Below are positions 53,002 through 61,959 of a stretch of DNA of 64,000 nucleotides, one piece after another; within the stretch, counting starts at the first letter, position 1, and each line of letters starts with the position of its first letter. Source of the DNA: Devosia oryziradicis (GTDB taxonomy: Bacteria; Pseudomonadota; Alphaproteobacteria; Rhizobiales; Devosiaceae); the NCBI RefSeq assembly GCF_016698645.1, contig NZ_CP068047.1:3321001-3385000 (forward strand), written 5' to 3'. The translations under genes were made by a program, and so were the position numbers. The notes under the pieces are model-generated. The model had not been told where the DNA came from. It saw nothing but the letters and a program-made list of their open reading frames with translations, and did not search any database.

Positions 53002-54033
53002 GTGAACGAGGACCGCTATCCGCAGCGCGCCACTATTCGCGACGTTGCCCAGCGGGCCGGCGTTTCGATCGGCACCGCCTCAAAAGCGCTCAACGACAAT
53101 GGGCGGCTCAAGGCCGATACACGGACGCGAGTGATCGCGGCGGCGCAAGAGCTTGGGTTCCGGCCAAACTCGCTGGCGCAGAGCCTGCACCGCACCCGGT
53201 CGATGACGGTGGGTGTGCTGTCGACCGACAGTTTCGGGCGCTTCGCCTTCCCCATCATCGAGGCGCTGGAGGAACGGCTGGCCGAGCAGGGCATCGCCAT
53301 CTTCATGTGCAATGCCACCGACGATCCCGAGCGCGAGAAGCGGCATCTCGACCAGTTGCTGGGCAAGCGTATCGACGGCCTGCTGGTGACGGGACGGCGC
53401 ATGGACAAGCGGCCGCCGGTGGCCGTGCCGGGGCAGACCATGCCCGTGATCTACGTCTTTTCGCAGGCTGACGATCCTGAGGCTCTCTGCCTGCTGCCGG
53501 ATGATTATGGCGGGGCACGGTTGGCCGTGGAGCACCTGATCGGCCTTGGCCGCCGGCGCATTGCCCACATTACCGGCCCGGAGAGCTTCGAAGCGGTGAC
53601 ATTGCGTCACCGCGGCTATCGCGACGCACTCACCACTGCCGGACTATCGGCCTCGGACACATTCTTTCGCAAGGGCAAGTGGTCGGAAGCGTGGGGCCGC
53701 GAGGCGGTTGCAGACCTGTTCGACGACGCGGCCGAGATGCCCGATGCACTGTTCTGCGGCAACGACCAGATTGCCCGTGGCGCGAGCGATGCCTTGCGCG
53801 AGCGCGGCATAGACGTGCCGGGCCAGGTCGCGGTGGTCGGTTTCGACAATTGGGACGTGATGACGCTTGCCGCGCGACCGCCCCTCAGCAGTGTCGACAT
53901 GAACCTGCGCGAACTGGGCCGGCTGGCGGGCGAGCGACTGATATCGATGATCGCCGGAGAGCGCTTCAAGGGCGTCGAGCGCCTGCCCTGCTCGCTGTTC
54001 GTGCGGCAATCGTCCGACACCAACCAATCCTAA
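53002..54033 (+). CDS. LacI-family transcriptional regulator
   Basis: A 343-residue repressor. The N-terminal helix-turn-helix and hinge read ATIRDVAQRAGVSIGTASKA and LGFRPNSLAQSLHR; the rest is a type-1 binding-protein-like sensor domain (about 65-340; FCGNDQIARGASDALRERG). The start is GTG at 53002 with AGGGG upstream; an earlier GTG at 52957 is less likely. Next to the GH127 gene (20 bp) and divergent from a pentose importer, it probably senses an arabinose-derived sugar and controls both units. Confidence 0.92.
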   Translation: MNEDRYPQRATIRDVAQRAGVSIGTASKALNDNGRLKADTRTRVIAAAQELGFRPNSLAQSLHRTRSMTVGVLSTDSFGRFAFPIIEALEERLAEQGIAIFMCNATDDPEREKRHLDQLLGKRIDGLLVTGRRMDKRPPVAVPGQTMPVIYVFSQADDPEALCLLPDDYGGARLAVEHLIGLGRRRIAHITGPESFEAVTLRHRGYRDALTTAGLSASDTFFRKGKWSEAWGREAVADLFDDAAEMPDALFCGNDQIARGASDALRERGIDVPGQVAVVGFDNWDVMTLAARPPLSSVDMNLRELGRLAGERLISMIAGERFKGVERLPCSLFVRQSSDTNQS

Positions 54034-54053
54034 AAGACTGCTGGAGGATTTTC

Positions 54054-55967
54054 ATGAGCCGCTACGCCCCCGTCAATTTCCCCGACGTAAAGCTCGAGGG
54101 GAAATTTTGGCACGAACGGCTGGAGACGGTGCTGACGCGGACGATTCCGAGCCAGCACAGGAAGCTGGGCGAGTATGGGATCCTCGACTCGCTCAAGCTG
54201 CCCAATCCGCCACCGCCGCTCCGCTTCCCGCGCCATCCCAATGGCTTTACCGTCCAGGTGTTCTGGGACAGTGATGTCGGCAAGTGGATCGAGGCAGCCA
54301 GCTACGCGCTGGCGCATCGGCGCGATGCGGATATCGAAGCCAATATCGAGGCGGCTATCGATGATCTCGAAAAGGCACAAGCGCCCGACGGATATCTCAA
54401 CTGCTGGTATCTGGGTCGCGAGCCGGACAAGCGCTGGACCAACCTGCGCGACAACCATGAATTCTATAATGCCGGCCATCTGCTGGAAGGCGCGGTGGCC
54501 TATTTCCGGGCCACCGGACGACGGCGTTTCCTTGACGTCATGGAGCGATATCTAGACCACATCTATGCCCGATTTGGCACAGGCCCCGGCCAGACGCGCG
54601 GCTACGACGGGCACGAGGAAATCGAGCTGGCGCTGATGAAGCTCTATTACCTGACGGGCGACCGGAAGCACCTGGACTTTGCCACCTACCTGATCAACGA
54701 GCGCGGCCGGCAACCGCCTCACTACTTTGATGTGGAGCGCGACCTTCGTGAGGGCGGAGACAGCAAGCAGCGCTACGTCTTCGGCAACTACGAGTATTCG
54801 CAGAGCCACAAGCCGGTGCGCGAGCAGGACAAGGTGGTGGGCCACGCAGTGCGGGCGATGTATCTCTACACTGCCATGGCGGACCTGGCGGCCGAACTCG
54901 GCGACCCCGCGCTGAAACGCGCCTGTGAGGTGCTGTGGAACGATGTGATGGAAACCAAGATGTATGTGACGGCGGGCTTGGGGCCGTCGGCACATAACGA
55001 GGGCTTCACCCACGATTTCGACCTGCCCAATCAGACGGCCTATGCCGAAACCTGCGCCTCGGTGGCGCTGATCTTCTGGGCGCAGCGCATGCTCCATCTC
55101 GATCTCGACGGCAAATATGCCGACATCCTCGAGCTCGCCATGTTCAATGGCGCCCTGTCGGGCCTGAGCCGCGATGGCGAACATTATTTCTATGCCAATC
55201 CGCTCGAGAGCGACGGGACGCCCACCCGCTGGGACTGGCACACCTGCCCATGCTGCACGATGAATGTCAGCCGGTTGGTGGCGTCGGTGGGCGGGTACTT
55301 CGTCTCCACCTCCCCAGATGGCGTCGCCTTCCACCTCTATGGCGGCATTTCCACCCAGGTGGACGTGGCCGGCACCAAAGTGGCCTTGCGCGAGGTTTCG
55401 ACTTATCCGTGGAACGGCGAGATCGCGATCCACGTCGATCCGGCAAGCCCGGCGACCTTCGACCTCAAATTGCGCATTCCAGGCTGGAGCAACGGTGCCA
55501 AGGTATCCGTCAACGGGCAGGCGCTGGACGTGGCGGAGGCGGTCAATGGCTATCTGACCATCAATCGTCAGTGGACCAACGGCGACGTGGTCAACCTTGA
55601 CCTGCCGATGCCTCCGGTCCGGCTCTATGCGCATCCGGGCGTGATCATGGATGCAGGTCGGGTGGCACTGAAGCGTGGTCCGCTGGTCTATTGCCTGGAA
55701 GAGGTGGACAATCCAGGCGGGCGGGTGCAGCGGCTGAAGCTGCCGCGCACCTCCCAATTGCGGGCCGAGACGCGGGCAGACCTGTTTGATGGCGTAGTAA
55801 CCCTCAAGGCCGAGGCGCTGGCTATCAACGAGGCTGACTGGAATACGCTCTATCGCACAACGCCGCCGGTTGACGAGAGGGCGACCCTGACGGCCCTACC
55901 CTACTATCTTTGGTCCAACCGGGGGCAAGGCTCAATGGTGGTGTGGGTCCCCGAGTCGCAGCAGTAG
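54054..55967 (+). CDS. GH127 beta-L-arabinofuranosidase
   Basis: A 637-residue cytoplasmic glycoside hydrolase of family 127 (HypBA1 type), releasing L-arabinose from beta-1,2-linked arabinofuranosides. Every catalytic position known from HypBA1 is present at the right spacing: acid/base Glu316 in NEGFTHDFDLP, zinc ligands Glu332 and Cys334 in YAETCASVAL, and the HTCPCCTMN cluster whose last two cysteines (C400, C401) are nucleophile and zinc ligand. No signal peptide, so the substrate must be imported, fitting the divergent ABC importer. Beta-L-arabinofuranosides occur on plant hydroxyproline-rich glycoproteins. Confidence 0.93.
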   Translation: MSRYAPVNFPDVKLEGKFWHERLETVLTRTIPSQHRKLGEYGILDSLKLPNPPPPLRFPRHPNGFTVQVFWDSDVGKWIEAASYALAHRRDADIEANIEAAIDDLEKAQAPDGYLNCWYLGREPDKRWTNLRDNHEFYNAGHLLEGAVAYFRATGRRRFLDVMERYLDHIYARFGTGPGQTRGYDGHEEIELALMKLYYLTGDRKHLDFATYLINERGRQPPHYFDVERDLREGGDSKQRYVFGNYEYSQSHKPVREQDKVVGHAVRAMYLYTAMADLAAELGDPALKRACEVLWNDVMETKMYVTAGLGPSAHNEGFTHDFDLPNQTAYAETCASVALIFWAQRMLHLDLDGKYADILELAMFNGALSGLSRDGEHYFYANPLESDGTPTRWDWHTCPCCTMNVSRLVASVGGYFVSTSPDGVAFHLYGGISTQVDVAGTKVALREVSTYPWNGEIAIHVDPASPATFDLKLRIPGWSNGAKVSVNGQALDVAEAVNGYLTINRQWTNGDVVNLDLPMPPVRLYAHPGVIMDAGRVALKRGPLVYCLEEVDNPGGRVQRLKLPRTSQLRAETRADLFDGVVTLKAEALAINEADWNTLYRTTPPVDERATLTALPYYLWSNRGQGSMVVWVPESQQ

Positions 55968-55972
55968 ACCAA

Positions 55973-56002
55973 GAAAAGCCGACGCCCCTTTGGGGCGCCG
56001 GC
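55973..56002 (-). terminator. Terminator of the PRC-barrel gene
   Basis: On the minus strand GCCGGCGCCCC-AAA-GGGGCGTCGGC is followed by TTTTCTT; the 11-bp stem has one mismatch. It lies 39-68 bp beyond the PRC-barrel stop and also flanks the convergent GH127 gene. Confidence 0.7.
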
Positions 56003-56040
56003 GGCAGTATCACTAGGTTATGAAACACCTGGCGATGTGG

Positions 56041-56430
56041 CTAGATCCAATAGGGAGCCACACCGTAATAGTCATAGACCCGGCGGCCATTTTCGGCCGT
56101 CCAGTAGTCGTCGTCCTCGCTCTCGTATTTGGGCGCACCCTCGAGCTGGTCCTTCGTCACGTCGACGCGGTAGCCGCCGAGGCTCTCGTCGTAGTTCAGC
56201 TTGGACCAGGGCAGCGGGTAATGGTCGTGCCCGATACCCAGGAAGCCGCCGAAGCTCAGCACGGCGTAGGAAACCTTGCCGCTACGCTTTTCGACGAGGA
56301 TGCGTTCGATCGAGCCAATATGCTCGCCACGCGGATCAAAAACCTTAGTCCCCTCCACCTTGTCGGAGGCGATGAGATCGTGGGTTTCCTTGACGCCGGC
56401 ATCGCGGTTGCGAATGTCATCGTAGGCCAT
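56041..56430 (-). CDS. PRC-barrel domain protein
   Basis: A 129-residue protein with a PRC-barrel: TKVFDPRGEHIGSIERILVE, GKVSYAVLSFGGFLGIGHDH, YPLPWSKLNYDESLGGYRVD. This form is common in alphaproteobacteria and often induced by stress, though function is unclear. The C-terminus is acidic then tyrosine-rich (VYDYYGVAPYWI). Start at 56430 (MAYDDIRNRDAG) matches the family; the frame continues upstream without support. Confidence 0.88.
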   Translation of the reverse strand: MAYDDIRNRDAGVKETHDLIASDKVEGTKVFDPRGEHIGSIERILVEKRSGKVSYAVLSFGGFLGIGHDHYPLPWSKLNYDESLGGYRVDVTKDQLEGAPKYESEDDDYWTAENGRRVYDYYGVAPYWI

Positions 56431-56601
56431 TTTCGAGCTCCTCTGGTTAGGTTCGTGGCAGGTCAACGCGTGCCCGCCGACGGGGTTCCAGGCCAAATAA
56501 AGTGTGATCAACAGCCCCTGGCGGCCACCGTGGGAACCCCCGGCGCCCGGCACGCATTGGTTTAATGAACTTTTTTCAAACGGTTTTTTAGGAGATGCGC
56601 C

Positions 56602-56859
56602 ATGGTTTTCGACAGCCTCCGCGACCGCATGGGCGGCCATGACAACGTGACGCCCATGAGCATTGCGCATAACAGCTTGTTCACTGCCAAAGAGAAGATC
56701 GAGCTGCTCAACCAGCTCAAGGCCGACGTGACTGGCGCGACCCAGGAGGGCCGGGAATTGGGCTTTGATCCAGAGGAGATCGACGCTGCCATCGCTGAGG
56801 TTCGACTGGGTGTCCAGAATGGCGAAGGCACCGAGACCGTGCTCAAGGGGGACTTCTGA
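56602..56859 (+). CDS. Small acidic helical protein of unknown function
   Basis: An 85-residue soluble protein, MVFDSLRDRMGGHDNVTPMS, with a predicted helical pair (AKEKIELLNQLKADV and PEEIDAAIAEVRLGV) and acidic overall charge. AGGAGATG precedes the ATG. The stop shares a base with the next ATG (TGATG), so it is coupled to the membrane protein at 56859. I recognise no family. Divergent from the PRC-barrel gene, which hints at a stress-related role. Confidence 0.65.
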   Translation: MVFDSLRDRMGGHDNVTPMSIAHNSLFTAKEKIELLNQLKADVTGATQEGRELGFDPEEIDAAIAEVRLGVQNGEGTETVLKGDF

Positions 56860-57191
56860 TGGCCACCGCCCCCAAACAGCCCGCACCAACCCTCGCCGAA
56901 GTCGACGTACTGGTGGATGAGAATGCCTCGCGTGTCGATGTGCCCAACGCCTCCCCGATCAAGGTTGCGGGCGAGCACGAAGCAAGCGTCGGGGCCACTG
57001 GCCCAACGAACTGGTGGCTCTACGGCGTGATTGGCTTGGCAATTGTGGTGGCGGTACTGTTTTTGATGCAGATGTTCCAGGGCGCTCCGGCGACCGACGT
57101 GCAGCCTGGCACCCCCACGTCCGAAAGTGTTGTGGCGCCGGCCACGGCTCCCGCGGTTCCGGTGCAGGAGCCGGCGGCGCCGACCAACTAG
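56859..57191 (+). CDS. Single-span membrane protein with Pro/Ala-rich tail
   Basis: A 110-residue protein: a soluble N-terminal half (1-50), one hydrophobic helix (about 52-72, WWLYGVIGLAIVVAVLFLMQ), and a low-complexity Pro/Ala/Val tail of about 38 residues likely in the periplasm. Orientation is inferred only from charge. Translationally coupled to the upstream 85-residue gene. No known family. Confidence 0.6.
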   Translation: MATAPKQPAPTLAEVDVLVDENASRVDVPNASPIKVAGEHEASVGATGPTNWWLYGVIGLAIVVAVLFLMQMFQGAPATDVQPGTPTSESVVAPATAPAVPVQEPAAPTN

Positions 57192-57218
57192 CGCCGGCCA
57201 ACGAGCAACCTTTCCAAA

Positions 57219-57247
57219 CAAAAAGGCGCGCCCCTCGGGACACGCCT
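57219..57247 (-). terminator. Terminator of the OmpA-like lipoprotein gene
   Basis: On the minus strand AGGCGTG-TCCCGAGGGG-CGCGCCT is followed by TTTTT. It lies 25 bp after the OmpA-like stop. Confidence 0.65.
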
Positions 57248-57271
57248 GCTTCGTTTCCTGTACCGGATCGA

Positions 57272-57937
57272 TCAGCCGTTGATGGGCGCGATCTGGATCT
57301 CGACGCGGCGGTTCTGGGCGCGGCCAGCTTCGGTGGCGTTGCTCGCAATCGGGGACGTTTCCCCCTTGCCTTCAATATAGAAGCGGCGCTGGTCGATGCC
57401 CTGGTTGGCAAGGATCGTGGCGACGGACACGGCACGCTTCTGGCTCAGGCTCAGGTTGTAGGCATCGTCACCCTGGCTGTCGGTGTGGCCGTAAACGTCC
57501 ACGATGGACTTATCGAACTTCTTGAGCACCAGCGCGACCGAGACCAGCGTCGAGTTGAAGCCGGGGTTTACGTTGCTCGAGTCGGTGGCGAAGGTGATGT
57601 TGGAGGGCATGTTGAGAATGATGTTCTGGCCCGCGCGCGTGACCGAAACGCCGGTGCCCTGGAGCTGGGCCCGCAATTCGGCTTCCTGCTTGTCCATGTA
57701 GTTGCCGATGGCCGCGCCGGTCAGGCCGCCCACGCCAGCGCCGATCAGGGCGCCAACGCGCGGATCGCCGCCAACTGCCGCGCCCACCAAAGCACCCGCG
57801 ACCGCGCCGCCGCCAACGCCAATCAGCGCGCCACCAGTGGTATTGGAAATCTGGCTCTGGCCGGTATACGGGTTGGTAGTGGTGCAGGCGGTGAGCGCCA
57901 GGGTCGCGGCGAGCGCAACCAAAATCTTCGACTTCAT
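57272..57937 (-). CDS. OmpA-family peptidoglycan-associated lipoprotein (YiaD-like)
   Basis: A 221-residue outer-membrane lipoprotein. Signal peptide with lipobox LTAC (cysteine near residue 18), then a glycine-zipper segment (about 35-80; GGALIGVGGGAVAGALVG type repeats), then an OmpA_C domain: DSSNVNPGFNSTLVSVALVL, the peptidoglycan-binding VYGHTDSQGDDAYNLSLSQK, and GRAQNRRVEIQI. It links the outer membrane to peptidoglycan. The ATG at 57937 follows AGGGGG. Confidence 0.93.
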   Translation of the reverse strand: MKSKILVALAATLALTACTTTNPYTGQSQISNTTGGALIGVGGGAVAGALVGAAVGGDPRVGALIGAGVGGLTGAAIGNYMDKQEAELRAQLQGTGVSVTRAGQNIILNMPSNITFATDSSNVNPGFNSTLVSVALVLKKFDKSIVDVYGHTDSQGDDAYNLSLSQKRAVSVATILANQGIDQRRFYIEGKGETSPIASNATEAGRAQNRRVEIQIAPING

Positions 57938-58037
57938 TAATTGTCCCCCTGAAGGATCATGAACAGTGGCCTGTTGGTGACCACTGAATAAGGCAGGATG
58001 GTGGTGAAGCAAAGGGGATGAACGGCGGATGAACGGG

Positions 58038-58808
58038 TCAGGTGTTGGCCCAGCCGCCATCGACAAGGAATTGCTGCGCCGAAATCATGGCGCTGTCGTC
58101 GGCGGCCAGGAACAGGGCCATGCGCGTCACGTCATCGGGGTAGACATTGCCGGCCAGCGCTTGTTGCGCCTCGATGGCCGCCATCGTGGTCTCGGTGTAC
58201 CAGAGTTCGATCTGTCGGGGTGTGACGGTGGCGCCGGGGCTCAGCGTGTTGACCCGAATGCCGGACTTGCCCAATTCGCGGGCCATCGAACGGGTCAACC
58301 CATGCGCCGCAGCTTTGGCGGTTTCATAGAGCGGCAATTGCGGTGTCATGATCATCCAGCTGATCGAACTCAGGTTGATGATCGACCCGCGTCCCGCCCT
58401 GATCATGCCAGGCGCCACGGCCTGCATGGCGAAGAAGGCGTGCTTGAGATTGACGGCCATGCGGTCGTCCCAATAGGCCGACGTCACGTCGCTCCAGTCG
58501 TGGCGCTGGTCATGCGCTGCGTTGTTGACCAGCACCAGCGCATCGCCATGGGCCCGCGCGAAGTCGGCGATTGCAGACCGATAGGCGTCGATGTCGGTCA
58601 CATCGCAGGGGGCGAAACGGACGGTGTGGCCGGCCTCCGACAACTCTGCGGCCAGCTTCTCGCCAGCCGGGACGGCGATATCGACAAAACCGACCTTGCT
58701 GCCCTGCGCTGCGAACTGCCGCACCATGCTTTCGCCGATCCCCGATGCGCCACCGGAAATGACGACCGGCCTGCCGGCGAGGCTGGGATAGCGGGCGAAG
58801 TTGGACAT
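58038..58808 (-). CDS. Short-chain dehydrogenase/reductase
   Basis: A 256-residue classical SDR using NAD(P). Cofactor motif VVISGGASGIGESMV near the N-terminus, VLVNNAAHD at about residue 90, catalytic Ser in NLSSISW and Tyr/Lys in LYETAKAAAHGL, then RVNTLSPGATVTPRQ. Such enzymes oxidise or reduce sugars, polyols or keto compounds. Start MSNFARYPSL at 58808 chosen by family length. Substrate not predictable; no operon partner. Confidence 0.9.
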   Translation of the reverse strand: MSNFARYPSLAGRPVVISGGASGIGESMVRQFAAQGSKVGFVDIAVPAGEKLAAELSEAGHTVRFAPCDVTDIDAYRSAIADFARAHGDALVLVNNAAHDQRHDWSDVTSAYWDDRMAVNLKHAFFAMQAVAPGMIRAGRGSIINLSSISWMIMTPQLPLYETAKAAAHGLTRSMARELGKSGIRVNTLSPGATVTPRQIELWYTETTMAAIEAQQALAGNVYPDDVTRMALFLAADDSAMISAQQFLVDGGWANT

Positions 58809-58943
58809 GGGCACGGGTTCCAAGAGGGGACTAATCCAACGTGAGATACCGTTCGCTTGACCGCTTCGCAAGCCGTCTGATGTACGTACCTCAGAAATGA
58901 ATGGAGAGTGGACCGGGGCGGCCGAAGCCCACGGTGCATTCTC

Positions 58944-60266
58944 TCAGAGGCCTTCGACCGAGGGCATCATCTTGTGCGGGACAACGTCGCGCGCTTCGAC
59001 TTCTTCAAGCAGGCGCTCGATTTTTTCGACATTGGCGATGTGACGGGTCTCCATGGAGAAGTTCAGCGTCACATATTCACGGCCTGGGCAGAAAGTGCAG
59101 ATGTTGGCCGCCGAGTGCCAGGCACCGCAATAGATCGGCTCGACCATGCCAGCAGTCATTGGACCATAGGTGCGGTGCGGCGGTACCAGGGTCAGCACGA
59201 TATGCATGCCGCCGTTGAAGCGCCAGAACCGGGTGCCGGGCAAAAATTTGGCAAAACGGTTGGCGGCGCGGACCGCCTTGAACATGGAGTTGATCATCAC
59301 CTGGAACTTGGTGATGTCCTTCTGCTCGATCTGGGCGACCGTGTCGTCGACGGCGCGTACATAATCGACGAAGTCCTCGATGACCGTGAACTTGGCTTCC
59401 AGCGCGCGAACGCGGAAGAAGTCGTCGTCGGCGTTGTTCCTGGTGGTGTCGAGCATGGTGTAGGCAGCGCCGATCACCTTTTTGCTCATCAGCTTTTCCT
59501 CGCCCTCGCCGTTAAGGGCGTGGGTCACCAGTGCGAACATCAAGGAACGCTGGCGCACGCCAAGCTTGTTGGCGAGGAGGCGCAAGCGGTGGCGCTTGAT
59601 GGCCAGCGTCTTGAAGCCCCATGGCTTGTCGGGTGGCGCCAGGAGATTGGCGAGCACGATATAGATGAAGGCCATCATCCCGCCGCGGAAGGCACTCTTG
59701 AGGCGCGCAGCCAGGGGGAGCTTGTTCTGCCGGTCCGACATGGTGCCATGCCCGGCCGAGGACGAGCGGGTCAGCAGGGCCGAATCGGAGCCCTCCATCA
59801 GCGCGTGGCTGGAGCGTACCTGGATGATGGAGGCGCGACCTTGCGCGTCCGGGCCGCCCTTGCGGACAGCGGCCATGACGCGGAACAGCGGCAGGTCGTC
59901 ATGGGCGAAAATATCGCTGGATTTTCCGAGCCATCTGTCTGGATAACCGTCGAATTCGTCGACCATCTCCACCGAGGTGATGGCGTCCAGCATCTGCTTG
60001 GGGAAGGGTTCGCCCGGGCGGGCGCCAACAAAACCATGGGTAAGTTGCGGCGCTAGGCTGACCATCTCGGCGACGAGGTTTCCCAGACCTTCCTTGTCAT
60101 AGGCAGTCTTGGAGAAAGCCGTGAAAAAGACGGTGTCGCGCCCCTCATATAGGAACCATTGGAAATCGGTGAACAGGGCCTGCGGATCACGGCTTACGGC
60201 GGCGCGCGCCAATTCAAGAGCGTCGCTACTTTCACCGGCGAAGCTCGACGACGAAAAACTCTTCAC
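58944..60266 (-). CDS. WS/DGAT-like (condensation-fold) acyltransferase-related protein, divergent
   Basis: A 440-residue protein beginning with GTG at 60266. The region RSSHALMEGSDSALL (about residue 153) aligns with the HHxxxDG active-site motif of wax ester synthase/diacylglycerol acyltransferases, but reads S-H-x-x-x-E-G, so one His is Ser and Asp is Glu. The C-terminal half has WS/DGAT-like TKFQVMINSMFKAVRAANRF and MHIVLTLVPP. It may be an acyltransferase with altered specificity or an inactive relative. It is divergent from hemA, with a shared upstream region. Confidence 0.55.
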   Translation of the reverse strand: MKSFSSSSFAGESSDALELARAAVSRDPQALFTDFQWFLYEGRDTVFFTAFSKTAYDKEGLGNLVAEMVSLAPQLTHGFVGARPGEPFPKQMLDAITSVEMVDEFDGYPDRWLGKSSDIFAHDDLPLFRVMAAVRKGGPDAQGRASIIQVRSSHALMEGSDSALLTRSSSAGHGTMSDRQNKLPLAARLKSAFRGGMMAFIYIVLANLLAPPDKPWGFKTLAIKRHRLRLLANKLGVRQRSLMFALVTHALNGEGEEKLMSKKVIGAAYTMLDTTRNNADDDFFRVRALEAKFTVIEDFVDYVRAVDDTVAQIEQKDITKFQVMINSMFKAVRAANRFAKFLPGTRFWRFNGGMHIVLTLVPPHRTYGPMTAGMVEPIYCGAWHSAANICTFCPGREYVTLNFSMETRHIANVEKIERLLEEVEARDVVPHKMMPSVEGL

Positions 60267-60522
60267 TCACTTACCCCTCGAAATGCCCATTCGGGCTTTT
60301 TTGTGATGGTAGTCTGAGACCAACCCTGCATCAATACTGCGGCGCAACAGCAGTTAATTCGTGAATAGAGGTTCCATCACGAAGGCGCGATGAATGAGGC
60401 ATTCATCGCCCATGCGCGATTGCCGCATTGGCAGGAGCGGTCCCGCACTTTAGAATGACTCTCATGTCGAGCCGCGCAAGCCTTGCGCCAAAACGGTTTG
60501 GCCGGGGGCGGCGCGCGTCGAA

Positions 60523-60536
60523 TTGACCTATGTCAA
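60523..60536 (+). promoter_or_regulatory. FNR/FixK-type box upstream of hemA
   Basis: TTGAC-CTAT-GTCAA is a perfect palindrome fitting the FNR/FixK family consensus (TTGA-N6-TCAA). It lies 80-93 bp before the hemA ATG, a normal place for oxygen-responsive activation of tetrapyrrole synthesis as known for hemA in Rhodobacter and rhizobia. It could also influence the divergent gene at 60266. Confidence 0.7.
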
Positions 60537-60615
60537 GGCGATCTTGGCCCACCTAGTTATGGCTTGTTCACCGGCGCGGTTTTGGTGCCGACGGCAGGAC
60601 ACAAAGGGACGTTTG

Positions 60616-61896
60616 ATGGACTATCGCGGCATATTCGAAGATGCGGTGGACACACTGCGGGCAGAGAAGCGCTACCGCGTTTTCGCCGATCTCGAGCGCG
60701 TGGCCGGGCAGTTTCCCCGCGCCATCTATCGCGACGAAGCCGACAATATGCGCGACATCACCATCTGGTGCTCCAACGACTATCTGGGCATGGGCCAGCA
60801 CGCCAAGGTGATCGGCGCGATGCAGGACACTGCCGGCCGGCTGGGTGTTGGCTCGGGCGGCACGCGCAACATTTCGGGCACCAACCGTCCACTGGTCGAG
60901 CTCGAGCGGTCACTCGCTGACCTCCATCGCAAGGAAGCTGCCCTGGTTTTCACTTCGGGCTTCGTGTCCAACGAGGCCGCGATCGCGACCATCGCGCGGC
61001 TGCTGCCCGATTGCGTGATCTTCTCGGACCAGCTCAACCACGCCTCGATGATCCAAGGCGTGCGGCAGTCGGGTATGCAGAAGGTCATCTTCCGCCACAA
61101 CGATGTAGCGCATTTGCGCGACCTGCTGGCGGCGACCGATCGCAAGCGCCCCAAGCTCATCTGCTTTGAGTCGGTCTATTCGATGGATGGCGACGTCGCC
61201 CCCATCAAGGAAATCTGCGACTTGGCCGAAGAATTCGGCGCGTTGACCTATATCGACGAGGTCCATGCCGTTGGCATGTATGGCCAGCGCGGCGGCGGCA
61301 TTGCCGAGCGCGAAGGCCTGATGGACCGCATCGACATCATCGAGGGCACGCTGGCCAAGGGCTTCGGCACGATGGGCGGCTACATTGCCGCCAACAAGGC
61401 GATCGTGGATGCCGTGCGCTCCTATGCGCCCGAATTCATCTTCACCACCTCGCTGCCCCCTGCCCTATGCGCAGCCGCCCGCGCCTCGATCGAGCACCTC
61501 AAGGTGTCCACGCATGAGCGCATCATGCACCAGCGCCAGGCCCGCCTGACCAAGGCAATCCTGGCCGATGCAGGCCTGCCTGTCATGGAAACCGATACCC
61601 ATATCGTGCCGCTGATCGTGGGCGATGCACGCGCCGTCAAGGCGGCCAGTGACATGCTGCTGGACAAGCACAATATCTATATCCAGCCCATCAACTATCC
61701 CACCGTCCCTAAGGGCACCGAGCGCCTGCGCATCACGCCGACGCCGCTCCATACCGACGAAATGATCTTTGCCCTGCGTCATGCGCTGGTCAGCGTCTGG
61801 ACGAGCCTTGAACTGCCGCGCGAAGCTGCCGATGCGGCAATCACCGCGAGCAAGCTGACCTCGGGCGACCTGACCCTGCCCACCATCGGCGGCTGA
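60616..61896 (+). CDS. hemA: 5-aminolevulinate synthase
   Basis: A 426-residue PLP enzyme joining glycine and succinyl-CoA to 5-aminolevulinate, the alphaproteobacterial (Shemin) entry to heme. Landmarks are [68 protein letters not shown] and the PLP lysine in [15 protein letters not shown]. The start at 60616 follows AAAGGGAC; the frame is open to 60523 but begins inside the FNR-type box. Oxygen control is likely from that box. Confidence 0.96.
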   Translation: MDYRGIFEDAVDTLRAEKRYRVFADLERVAGQFPRAIYRDEADNMRDITIWCSNDYLGMGQHAKVIGAMQDTAGRLGVGSGGTRNISGTNRPLVELERSLADLHRKEAALVFTSGFVSNEAAIATIARLLPDCVIFSDQLNHASMIQGVRQSGMQKVIFRHNDVAHLRDLLAATDRKRPKLICFESVYSMDGDVAPIKEICDLAEEFGALTYIDEVHAVGMYGQRGGGIAEREGLMDRIDIIEGTLAKGFGTMGGYIAANKAIVDAVRSYAPEFIFTTSLPPALCAAARASIEHLKVSTHERIMHQRQARLTKAILADAGLPVMETDTHIVPLIVGDARAVKAASDMLLDKHNIYIQPINYPTVPKGTERLRITPTPLHTDEMIFALRHALVSVWTSLELPREAADAAITASKLTSGDLTLPTIGG

Positions 61897-61959
61897 CGCC
61901 CGGCTGTCGGAAAAGCCAGGCTCCATCCGTCATTCTGGCTGCACAGGATGGAGGAGGAC

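Noticed and set aside
60285-60302. GCCC-ATTC-GGGC followed by six T on the plus strand, terminator-like
   Set aside because: The stem is only 4 bp and no plus-strand gene ends upstream; it lies in the upstream region of the divergent gene.
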